A stretch of 64,000 nucleotides of DNA from an uncultured Clostridia bacterium (GTDB lineage Bacteria > Bacillota > Clostridia > Christensenellales > Aristaeellaceae), in the NCBI GenBank assembly GCA_946408995.1, contig CAMJUL010000001.1, positions 1-64,000 of the forward strand. Reading direction: 5' to 3'. Positions 7,812 through 16,214 of the stretch are shown one piece after another. Each line of letters starts with the position of its first letter. The first letter of the stretch is position 1. The position numbers and the translations under genes are program-made. Below the pieces are notes generated by a model. The model searched no databases. It worked only from the letters and a program-made list of their open reading frames with translations, and was not told the origin of the DNA.

Positions 7812-8609
7812 GTGTCAGGCAAAGAAGCAACAACCATGACGGTTCGAGCCATGGGTGCCTTACTGGGGCTGAAAAAGACGGAAAGTTACTACCTGGTCAA
7901 CAAAAAGGTCTTCGATACGGTTATGGTCGCAGGCCAGAGGCGTGTAGTGAAGGCCAGCTTTGAAGAATGGTATGCCCGCCAGGATCGGTACAGAAAGGTG
8001 GACGGTGAGCCTCCCGGAGCTAAACTGCACAGCAACATGTATTCGGTCTCTGACCTTCAGAAAATGCTGAATCTGTCCCAGGACAGCGTGCTGGAACTGA
8101 TTCACAGAGAGAAGTTCCTGACGATGACCTTTGAAGGGAAATTCTGGATACCGAAAGTCATATTTGACGACTGGTATGCATCTCAGTCCCGGTACAGGAA
8201 GCCAGAGGATCGAGAACGGGATCGGGCAGCAGAGGAAAGCTCCATGACAATCCCTGAAATGGGCCGTCTCCTTGGTCTTAATCCCAGACAGGCATGGCAG
8301 CTGTACTATAAGCACCAGGACGAGTTGAAGCTGATCCGTATTGCTGACCGCCCAAGGGTTACGAACGCGAGCTTTCTGTATTGGATCAGCGGACAGGAAG
8401 AGCACAAGATTGACTCGGAAGCAACCTTGCCGCAGATTGAAAGCGAGGATGAACTCCTGACAGCACTGGAAGCGGCAGAAAAGCTCGGCGTCAATGTGCA
8501 GCGGATCTACCGCGCACTGCGGAACAGTAAAGCCGCAGGAAAGAAGGTTGGACGAACCTGGTACTTCAAATATATGGACATCCTGACCGCACTTTCAAAG
8601 GAGGAATGA
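7812..8609 (+). CDS. Protein of four tandem excisionase-like HTH units
   Basis: A 265-residue protein starting at GTG 7812, with GGAAGGAGG nine bases upstream. It consists of four successive helix-turn-helix units of excisionase/MerR type: MTVRAMGALLGLKKTESYYL, YSVSDLQKMLNLSQDSVLEL, MTIPEMGRLLGLNPRQAWQL and LTALEAAEKLGVNVQRIYRA. The first three are each followed by a wing ending in an F-x-x-W/Y-x-S-Q-type segment and a basic RYRK-type linker. Its stop lies 3 bases before the integrase start region, so the two are co-translated. It could be an enlarged directionality factor that bridges several DNA sites. No known protein of this exact architecture comes to mind. Confidence 0.75.
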   Translation: MSGKEATTMTVRAMGALLGLKKTESYYLVNKKVFDTVMVAGQRRVVKASFEEWYARQDRYRKVDGEPPGAKLHSNMYSVSDLQKMLNLSQDSVLELIHREKFLTMTFEGKFWIPKVIFDDWYASQSRYRKPEDRERDRAAEESSMTIPEMGRLLGLNPRQAWQLYYKHQDELKLIRIADRPRVTNASFLYWISGQEEHKIDSEATLPQIESEDELLTALEAAEKLGVNVQRIYRALRNSKAAGKKVGRTWYFKYMDILTALSKEE

Positions 8610-8612
8610 TTC

Positions 8613-10025
8613 ATGGCATCCGTGATTTCCCGCAATGACAAGTTCTGTGTCGTCTATTCTTACTTCGATAAGGATGGCAAGCGGCGTCAGAAATGGGAAA
8701 CCTTCAAGACGTTGGGTGAAGCAAATACCCGGAAAATTGAGATCGAGTATTCACAGCAGGTTGGCAATTTCGTTATTCCGAACTGCACGACGGTTTCTGA
8801 GCTGATGAAAGAATATGTTTCCCTTTACGGAAAAACAAAATGGTCGCCGTCTGTATACTCCAGCAATACCGGGCTGATCAATCACTACATCGAGCCATAT
8901 CTCGGGAAACTGAAACTCGCCGAAGTCACGTCCCATACGCTGGAGCGGTATTATCAGAAGCTCCTGACCACGCCGGCGGTTCCTATGATCTGTGTGAAGA
9001 AGTATACCAATGAAACCCGGACCGTAACGACAGCGACTGTTCGCAAAATTCATAATGTGCTCCGCAGCGCATTCACGCAGGCCATGAAATGGGATCTGAT
9101 TGAAAAGAATCCCGCCGCATATGCCACTGTGCCGAAGCATGAAGCAAAGGAACGGGAAATCTGGGATGCACAGACGATCTTCAAGGCCATCGAGTTATGC
9201 AAGGATCCCCGGTTGAAGCTTTGCCTCAACCTGGCCTTCTCCTGTACGCTTCGCATCGGCGAGCTTCTGGCCTTGACATGGGACTGTGTGGATATATCCG
9301 ATGAGAGCATTCAGGCCGGCAAGGCATCCATCTCCATCACCAAGGAATTGCAGCGTGTGAGCAAAAAGGCCATGAAGGCACTGGACTCTAAGGACATTAT
9401 CACGGTCTTCCCGGATCAGGGTCTTCACAACCGGACAGCGCTCGTGCTGAAAGCGCCTAAGACGCCCACAAGTATCCGCAAGGTTTTCCTTCCGAAAACG
9501 GTTGCTGAAATGCTTGTCGCCTGGAAAATGGAGCAGGACGCAGCGATTGAAGCCATCGGAAACGAATACGCTGCTTTCAATCTGGTAATTGCAACACCGG
9601 TTGGACTGCCTTGCGAATCTGCACAGATCCGTAAGGCACTGAAGAACCTGATCGAAGAAAACAATCTGCCGCCGGTCGTCTTCCACAGCCTTCGGCACTC
9701 CAGTATCACCTACAAGCTCAAGCTGAACCAGGGCGACATCAAGTCCGTACAGGGTGACTCCGGTCACGCGCAGGCATCCATGGTTACTGACCAGTATTCC
9801 CACATTCTCGATGAGAACCGGCAGGAAAACGCGAAGCTGCTTGAAAAGGCATTCTACAACGGACGCGGGGCAGAGCCGGAAGCCGAAGTCAAGCGGAAGC
9901 AGATCGCCATGGTCGATCAGATGAACGCGATGGGCTTCGATCCGCTCCAGCTGGCAAAGGTGCTCAGCAACCCGGACATGGTGAAAATGCTTCAGATGCT
10001 CGCCGGTAGCGGCGCAGCGACATAA
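8613..10025 (+). CDS. Tyrosine site-specific recombinase (integrase)
   Basis: A 470-residue phage-type integrase. An N-terminal arm-binding beta region, a SAM-like core-binding domain (about 60-165) and the catalytic domain follow in order. Visible catalytic residues are R214 (TLRIGE), H358 and R361 (FHSLRHSS), H385 (GDSGHAQ) and the nucleophile Y395 (TDQYSH). GGAGG precedes the ATG. It is longer than a typical integrase of 380-410 residues because of a C-terminal extension of about 60 residues. It should integrate and excise the element; the tRNA-Arg junction near 23,003 is the best candidate target. Confidence 0.93.
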   Translation: MASVISRNDKFCVVYSYFDKDGKRRQKWETFKTLGEANTRKIEIEYSQQVGNFVIPNCTTVSELMKEYVSLYGKTKWSPSVYSSNTGLINHYIEPYLGKLKLAEVTSHTLERYYQKLLTTPAVPMICVKKYTNETRTVTTATVRKIHNVLRSAFTQAMKWDLIEKNPAAYATVPKHEAKEREIWDAQTIFKAIELCKDPRLKLCLNLAFSCTLRIGELLALTWDCVDISDESIQAGKASISITKELQRVSKKAMKALDSKDIITVFPDQGLHNRTALVLKAPKTPTSIRKVFLPKTVAEMLVAWKMEQDAAIEAIGNEYAAFNLVIATPVGLPCESAQIRKALKNLIEENNLPPVVFHSLRHSSITYKLKLNQGDIKSVQGDSGHAQASMVTDQYSHILDENRQENAKLLEKAFYNGRGAEPEAEVKRKQIAMVDQMNAMGFDPLQLAKVLSNPDMVKMLQMLAGSGAAT

Positions 10026-10029
10026 AGTG

Positions 10030-10054
10030 AGCCCCTCCATCTGCGGGAGGGGCT
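10030..10054. terminator. Hairpin between integrase and restriction operon
   Basis: AGCCCCTCC (10030-10038) pairs with GGAGGGGCT (10046-10054) around a 7-base loop, between the converging integrase and Res genes. T-tracts are poor on both sides, so it may act as a weak two-way terminator. Confidence 0.6.
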
Positions 10055-10079
10055 TAGTTCGTTGGATTGATGCAAATCG

Positions 10080-13000
10080 TTACTGCATTACTTTATTCAT
10101 TAACTGTTGGAAACTATCTACATGATCATATGTTACTGTACCATTGGATAACGTTGAAAAAAGTTTTTTAGCGCAATCGATCTTCGCCTTTTCGATTGGG
10201 CGGAGATTCAAACTATCCATTGTTCCTTTTGTTTCAGCAACAAAGTAAATATGTCGTACGGTTCCTTCGTGAAATACAATAGCCCAGTCAGGCGAATAAT
10301 GACCGACCGGCGTAGGAATCGCAAATCCTTTCGGCAGCTTGGCGTAGATATTCACGTCCTGGGATCCATCCAATGCTTCCGCAAATTTGCGTTCCACGCT
10401 CTTTTCTGCGCTGCCATCGGTGAAAACGTAGTCCTGAATGGCTTTTGTGGCTCGGAAAGCCTGATCAAAAGTCTTCCCATGCTTTTCCGCTGTAAAGATG
10501 CTGCTGTCATAGCCTCCCTCAATTGTGTCATAGGTAATGTGCTCCACAATCATGGTTGCCTTCTGCTCTTTTATCAGACGAATCACTTTTGAGATGAACT
10601 CCTCAGGATTGTTCTGGAACATGGCAAATTTCTGCGGATCGATGCCTTTTAGGATGGTAGTCACCGTTCGACGTGTCAATACAGTGCCCTCAGAGATTTT
10701 TCCGACAAGATCATATCGGATCTGACTGGTTTCCGCATGCTTGAGTGTATTAGTCTTCGTCTTTACAGCACCGAAGGCGTCACTTTCCCGCATCTGTTCG
10801 CCAGTGATATGTTCGCGCTGGCTGGCGACAGACACGGTGTACTGAAGCTGGCTGACATAGAGCTCCGCATTGATAGCAGTGATCGCCTTCTGTATTAGCT
10901 CATTGGAATCGAAGTCTACCGTATAAGCATAGCGATGGTTGATAGCTGTCCACAGTGTCTGGAACGCCTGCTTGTAGAAGCGGTCGTTGAGCGGATTCTC
11001 CGGTGCAGGGGTCTTGTTGCCGTCCTGGAACATTTCGGCCAGCACCTTATCGTCGAAGATTGCCTGTACCAACTTATGAATGCCTTCCTGCATCGGTCGG
11101 AGTGCCTCCGGCAGAACTGCAAGACTATCATTTTTTACATCATCACGGTAGTCCTGTGTGACATTATCGTCTTCGTCAATATAGTTGTTGCGGACAAGAT
11201 ACTGATAGATCTGCCTGGCCTGGGGCTGAGTGATCTTAGCCTGCTGGCCATCAGCTATGATGATATTCTTGCCCTCGAAATACTCAATGCTGGCCTTGCG
11301 AGGACGGTCGTAGAGGACAGCACGAGTCTGCTCCTGTAGCCCGGCCACAAAGGTAGCATAGCCTTCACTCGCGATAACCGTCAGGGTATTAAGCGCCTGC
11401 ACCTGATCACCAACAGTCTCTGCGTCCATGCGGTCACCAGCCTGGTTGACGCACAGACGCAGCCCGCGCCCAACTTCCTGCCGCTTCTGCGTAGTGCTAT
11501 CGCCGCCATGCTTCAGTGTGCAGATCTGGAACACGTTCGGATTGTCCCAGCCTTCACGCAGGGCGGAGTGGGAGAAGATAAACCGGGTTGGCTCGTCAAA
11601 GCTGAGCAACCGCTCCTTATTCTTCAGGATCAGGTCATAAGCAGAAATATCATCAGAGAATTCGCTTCCACGCTTGGTAGTGGAGTCGATGGCACGTCCG
11701 GTCTTTTTGTCGATGCTGAAATAGCCCCTGTGCGTGTCATGAGCGGAAATCCCATCCAGATAAGCAAGATAGACCGGATCGAGCAAGGTCCGATAATCCC
11801 GCAGGACAGCGATGTATTCCTCTTCAAAAACACGGCCATATTCGCCCAGTGCTTCGTTACCGTCCGCATCATACTGACGGTACCGGGCAACTTCATCTAT
11901 AAAGAACAGGCTCAGGCACTTGATGCCCTTGCTGAACAGCTCCGCTTCCTTCTCCAGATGGGAGATAATCGTCTCTCTGATCTGAACGCGGCGCATATCC
12001 GCCTCGGACACGTCTCCGACCACATCACCTTTGTGAATGACAAAACCATTCGTGAAGGTTATCGTTGCAGCAATGGGATCAATTGCTGCGATGGAGAACC
12101 CACGATACTGCTCCATTTCATTGGAGACAAAGAACAGGTTGTCGCCGACACCCAGAAGGCGGGTTTCACGATTGATGGATTTCTGGTACTGAATCTCCAA
12201 CTCCAGGCGCACCATAGGCGGCTTTTTCGGAGACAACACGATGGATTCCAGGTACAGATACTGATCCGTGCCCCGGAAGTTTTTTACCTCGAAACCCTTG
12301 ACCTCAATGCGCTTGACTAGCCGTTTGTTATAGGCGTCCAGTGCATCCAGCACGTATACCAGATTGTGCTGTTTCGCGTGCGTGGCGGAATAATTCAGCA
12401 CAAACAGCGGGTTAAATTTCGCCAGGGTTTTCTGGGTCACTTCGCCGCCCATTTTCTGGGGCTCGTCCATGATGATGATCGGGCGGTTGGCAGCTATGAC
12501 GTCAATGGGACGGCGGCTACCGAATTCGTCCCGCTTAGAGAAGATGATACGTGCTGCGGCGTCGCCCTTGCGTCCCTCCACGTTTTTCTCCTCATTCATG
12601 GATGCGGCAAAAGCCTGCGTGTTAATGATCATCACGTTGATGCCACTGTCGGAGGAGAAGCTGTCCAGCTGGTTCAGGTTGGCACTGGAGTAGATGAAGA
12701 AACGGGCCTTCTTACCATAGTGCTCCATGAAGTGATCCACCGTGATCTCGAAGGACTTTTTTACACCTTCGCGGATGGCAATGGAGGGCACAACAACGAT
12801 AAACTTGCTCCACCCATAACGCTTGTTCAGTTCGAACATGGTTTTGATGTAGACATAGGTTTTTCCCGTGCCAGTCTCCATCTCCACGTCCAGACTGCAA
12901 CGTCCATGAGTCTTCACAAGTCCATCCGATAGGCGAATGTTGTTTTCTTGCTGGATATCATGGATGTTCTGGAGCAGCTGAGCATCTGAAAGCATAAGTT

Positions 13001-13229
13001 GCTCATTTAGATAACCTGTATCGTCAATTGGCTCTGGATCAAATAGGCTCGGTTGATCAGGAGGCAGAAGAGTCAATTGGACAGGCATTCCAGGATCAAC
13101 CAAGGGCTTAACCTCCCCAATATCCCTGCGGTAGCTTATTTCTGAATGATATGGTTGGCCTGCAAACACGCGGACAACGCTATCCACCGCATCAGTCTGG
13201 TATTGCTGAATCTTAAATCTGAATTTCAT
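10080..13229 (-). CDS. res: Type III restriction enzyme Res subunit
   Basis: A 1049-residue ATP-dependent restriction subunit. The superfamily 2 helicase core has METGTGKTYVY (Walker A, about residue 120), IIMDEPQKM (Walker B, DEPQ box) and a C-terminal motif VI region (QEVGRGLRLCVN). The final 100 residues carry a PD-(D/E)xK nuclease: SPDWAIVFHEG followed by FVAETKGT. Type III Res works with a Mod subunit, translocates or signals along DNA and cuts between two unmodified head-to-head sites. Its ATG overlaps the preceding gene's stop (ATGA, 13229-13226), so it is translationally coupled and is the last gene of the seven-gene operon. Confidence 0.92.
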   Translation of the reverse strand: MKFRFKIQQYQTDAVDSVVRVFAGQPYHSEISYRRDIGEVKPLVDPGMPVQLTLLPPDQPSLFDPEPIDDTGYLNEQLMLSDAQLLQNIHDIQQENNIRLSDGLVKTHGRCSLDVEMETGTGKTYVYIKTMFELNKRYGWSKFIVVVPSIAIREGVKKSFEITVDHFMEHYGKKARFFIYSSANLNQLDSFSSDSGINVMIINTQAFAASMNEEKNVEGRKGDAAARIIFSKRDEFGSRRPIDVIAANRPIIIMDEPQKMGGEVTQKTLAKFNPLFVLNYSATHAKQHNLVYVLDALDAYNKRLVKRIEVKGFEVKNFRGTDQYLYLESIVLSPKKPPMVRLELEIQYQKSINRETRLLGVGDNLFFVSNEMEQYRGFSIAAIDPIAATITFTNGFVIHKGDVVGDVSEADMRRVQIRETIISHLEKEAELFSKGIKCLSLFFIDEVARYRQYDADGNEALGEYGRVFEEEYIAVLRDYRTLLDPVYLAYLDGISAHDTHRGYFSIDKKTGRAIDSTTKRGSEFSDDISAYDLILKNKERLLSFDEPTRFIFSHSALREGWDNPNVFQICTLKHGGDSTTQKRQEVGRGLRLCVNQAGDRMDAETVGDQVQALNTLTVIASEGYATFVAGLQEQTRAVLYDRPRKASIEYFEGKNIIIADGQQAKITQPQARQIYQYLVRNNYIDEDDNVTQDYRDDVKNDSLAVLPEALRPMQEGIHKLVQAIFDDKVLAEMFQDGNKTPAPENPLNDRFYKQAFQTLWTAINHRYAYTVDFDSNELIQKAITAINAELYVSQLQYTVSVASQREHITGEQMRESDAFGAVKTKTNTLKHAETSQIRYDLVGKISEGTVLTRRTVTTILKGIDPQKFAMFQNNPEEFISKVIRLIKEQKATMIVEHITYDTIEGGYDSSIFTAEKHGKTFDQAFRATKAIQDYVFTDGSAEKSVERKFAEALDGSQDVNIYAKLPKGFAIPTPVGHYSPDWAIVFHEGTVRHIYFVAETKGTMDSLNLRPIEKAKIDCAKKLFSTLSNGTVTYDHVDSFQQLMNKVMQ

Positions 13230-14296
13230 GGTTTTATCTGCTCCTTATGTGTTTCCCAGAGAAAACGTACAAACGTAGTGCTTGAACCTACAGCAAGATG
13301 AGCATATCTGGGAGACAGAGCTTGAAAATCTGCCGGTTTTCCATGACCACCACCATGTGAATTACGTAGATGATTGACAGATTCAGCAATAGTTCTGAGG
13401 CTACCCAGCATTTTTTTAACAGCTTCAATTTCCGGTTCTGATGTATCTACATTTTTAGCTTTCAATCCCATCAGGTTCAACGTTTCGCTAACAAGTCTGT
13501 CGAACTGCCAAGCTTGATCATATGAGACGGCTCGCTCTTGCATGATCGTTTTGCAGCATGATTCGATGAGTTCCTTAGCCATGCCGATTGCTTCAGTAGG
13601 GTTTTCATCCTGAGCTTTTTCCATGGTTGCAATCTGCGCAGACAAGTATTCACTTGAGAATGCTGCAGATAAAGGATGCAATGGTGTTTCTGCTGGAATG
13701 TTTTGTTCAATAAATTCTTGCCCTTTTGCAAGGAGGCGCAAATAAACGGTACCTTGACCGTCAGTAGAAATGCTGGCATATTCATTGCTTTCAAGGTGCT
13801 TTACAATATGTTCATATTGCATATTAATGCTTGTATCATCAAGCGTTTCACTATCTTTCCCATATCGGTGAATGAATAGCAGGCTCATGCCTTCATCAGT
13901 AGATATCTCAACCTGATCGCCAGGGAATTGAGACTTTTTTGCTATTGCTGCAAGAGCCTTTTGAGTGCGCTCCATAATTGTTTTTGGATAGTAAGTTATC
14001 ATTGCTTGATAGGATACTGCATGAAAGTGCGGGTGTTCCTCAAAAAAAGTCGGGGAAATATCACCTGATCTGATCACGCAAGCGTAGCTTGGGTCTCTGT
14101 CTTCCGCATACAAGCGAATATTATGATAAAGATATGTAGCTACAACATCTCGATCCAGCTTGTTACGCTGCCATCGCATTATTTCGCTCTCAGTTATCAC
14201 ATAGCGCCCACAAACATTACATTGATAGAAGTGATAACCTTTTCCGTAATTAGGCTCATGAATGCAGTTGCTTTCACCACAAAAGTAGCAATTCAT
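13226..14296 (-). CDS. Zinc-finger protein with abortive-infection C-terminal (Abi_C) domain
   Basis: A 356-residue protein lying between Mod and Res. It begins with a zinc-ribbon-like pair, CYFCGESNC and FYQCNVCGRYV. The C-terminal 120 residues match the Abi_C pattern: ELIESCCKTI, LRTIAESVNHLRNSHGGGHG and a final helix. Abi_C domains occur in abortive-infection proteins and have a HEPN-like helical look, but the RNase motif is not clearly present beyond LRNSHG. It overlaps Res by 4 bases and lies 2 bases after the Mod stop, so it is an integral operon member, probably a sensor or suicide effector attached to the restriction system. That role is inference. Confidence 0.75.
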   Translation of the reverse strand: MNCYFCGESNCIHEPNYGKGYHFYQCNVCGRYVITESEIMRWQRNKLDRDVVATYLYHNIRLYAEDRDPSYACVIRSGDISPTFFEEHPHFHAVSYQAMITYYPKTIMERTQKALAAIAKKSQFPGDQVEISTDEGMSLLFIHRYGKDSETLDDTSINMQYEHIVKHLESNEYASISTDGQGTVYLRLLAKGQEFIEQNIPAETPLHPLSAAFSSEYLSAQIATMEKAQDENPTEAIGMAKELIESCCKTIMQERAVSYDQAWQFDRLVSETLNLMGLKAKNVDTSEPEIEAVKKMLGSLRTIAESVNHLRNSHGGGHGKPADFQALSPRYAHLAVGSSTTFVRFLWETHKEQIKP

Positions 14297-14298
14297 GG

Positions 14299-16212
14299 TT
14301 ACAACACCTTCCTCGTCGTCTGCGGCGAATAGGTCTCGAAGATCTGGTCAAAGTTAGTGGCCACGCTGTCGTTGGCCATGCTGCTGTCGCGGAAGATGGC
14401 ATAGTAGGGCTTCTTCTTCGCAATGGCTGTTACGGTCTCTGTGGTGACACCTGTGTCAAAGCATGCTAAAAGGAAACCGTCGGCAACATCAAATACCTTC
14501 TTGCCATCGATGACGGTCTCTTTTATAGCGCTCGAAAGCTCAACACCGAGATCCAGCATCACCTGGAACAGCAGATCCTCCGGGGTGCGGTCAGGTTTGA
14601 TGTTGTCTGTTGTCAGGTCAAGCAGAGACTGCACCACCTCGGTGGGATTATAGTACACATCCTGCATGTTGCTGCTGTCCAGGCGGAGAACGCGGAAGCC
14701 AATGTCCAGGTCGGGAGCGGTCAAGCCTGCTTCTTCCTTGATTTTTCGTCCTGCGCGGCGGATACGTTCTTTACCGATTTCGCAAATCGTTGAATAACCA
14801 GCTTTATAAGCGCCGCTTGTTGGGTCTGTTTTTTCTGGAACTTGGACTAAGATAAACCTACGATGTCCACCATCTACAGCATTAAGTTGGATTACGGCAT
14901 GTGCAGTCGTTGCAGAGCCAGAAAAGAAATCGAGTATTATGTCATCTGAGCCAGAATCACCATTTACGATTAAGGAAATAATCCGCATGACAAGCTCTTT
15001 GGGCTTTGGAAAGTCAAACACGCTACGACCTAGGAGGCTTTCCAATTCCTTACTTGCCTTATCCGTTGTTCCTGTATCTTCCTGTCTCCATAAATCTACC
15101 GGAACCATACCGCCATCCATTTCGGATAGGAATTTTTTTAACCGCGGATACGTATTTTCGCCATTTTGTCCCCAATATAGTCGGTTTTCCGCTACATGCT
15201 TTTCATACGTTGCTCGTTCATATTTCCAAGCATTTGTAGGGTGCTCGACCGTCTTGCCAGTAAACGGGTTTATCAATGGATAGACAAGATTTGGTCGCTG
15301 TTCCCTTGAAGCAGGATTAACATACGACACACTTGTCCATACGCCACGAGGGTCATTGTCAGGATTGGAATAAATAGAATCAGCCTTTTCACTTCGCTTT
15401 TCTTTGATCTCCTGTATGTGCTCTATATTTTTAGCATAGCATAAAACTGGCTCCGTAAGAGTCGTAAATCTTTTTGCATTATTACTCCTGGTGTATCGTT
15501 TCTCCCAAACAATCTGGGTGATGAAGTTCTGAGCACCAAATATCTCATCACAGATTTTTCTAAGATTATGTGACTCGTGTTCATCTATTGATATGAAAAT
15601 GAGGCCATTGTCCGCAAGCAATGTCTTTGCAAGTTTCAGCCGAGCAAAAAGCATGTTCAGCCAATCTGTATGAAACCGACCATTGCTCTCAGTATTCTGC
15701 TCTAAGCGATTTCCTTGATCATCAAATTGACCACTTCGTCCGATGTACTCTTCAGCGTCCTCGGCAAAGTCATCCTCATATACAAAATCGTTACCCGTAT
15801 TGTAAGGCGGATCAATATAGATCATCTTCACTTTGCCCAGATACGTTTCCTGCAGCAACTTCAGCACATCCAGGTTGTCGCCCTCAATATACAGATTTTG
15901 GCTGTCCCAGCCGCCGGGCGCACCATCGCGGCCAACACTGTCCGCACGGACAGGGCGGAGGGTAGCGGCAATAGGCGCATTGGCGGCCAGCATAGCTTTC
16001 TTTTTGTCCGGCCAGGTAAACTGATAGCGCTCCTCACGACCCTCTACCACACGGGCAGAGATTTCCTGCATCAGCACATCCTTGTCGATGGCACGTACGA
16101 CCTCACCTGTGGCCTCGTCAATAGTTTCGGTCACGGCATTGGGGAAAAGAGCCGCCAGCTTGCGGAAGTTTTCATCAGCCTGGTTGGGGGTGTGCATTTT
16201 TAGTTTGTCCAT
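14299..16212 (-). CDS. mod: Type III DNA methyltransferase Mod subunit
   Basis: A 637-residue N6-adenine or N4-cytosine methyltransferase of the beta class, as the catalytic IYIDPPYNTGNDF (about residues 132-143) precedes the SAM-binding DFFSGSATTAHAV (about residue 430). The intervening stretch is the target-recognition region. The start is the ATG at 16212 with AAGGAG 8 bases upstream; an in-frame TTG at 16218 overlaps the previous gene. It protects host sites and gives sequence specificity to Res, with the Abi_C gene inserted between the two. Confidence 0.93.
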   Translation of the reverse strand: MDKLKMHTPNQADENFRKLAALFPNAVTETIDEATGEVVRAIDKDVLMQEISARVVEGREERYQFTWPDKKKAMLAANAPIAATLRPVRADSVGRDGAPGGWDSQNLYIEGDNLDVLKLLQETYLGKVKMIYIDPPYNTGNDFVYEDDFAEDAEEYIGRSGQFDDQGNRLEQNTESNGRFHTDWLNMLFARLKLAKTLLADNGLIFISIDEHESHNLRKICDEIFGAQNFITQIVWEKRYTRSNNAKRFTTLTEPVLCYAKNIEHIQEIKEKRSEKADSIYSNPDNDPRGVWTSVSYVNPASREQRPNLVYPLINPFTGKTVEHPTNAWKYERATYEKHVAENRLYWGQNGENTYPRLKKFLSEMDGGMVPVDLWRQEDTGTTDKASKELESLLGRSVFDFPKPKELVMRIISLIVNGDSGSDDIILDFFSGSATTAHAVIQLNAVDGGHRRFILVQVPEKTDPTSGAYKAGYSTICEIGKERIRRAGRKIKEEAGLTAPDLDIGFRVLRLDSSNMQDVYYNPTEVVQSLLDLTTDNIKPDRTPEDLLFQVMLDLGVELSSAIKETVIDGKKVFDVADGFLLACFDTGVTTETVTAIAKKKPYYAIFRDSSMANDSVATNFDQIFETYSPQTTRKVL

Positions 16213-16214
16213 GT

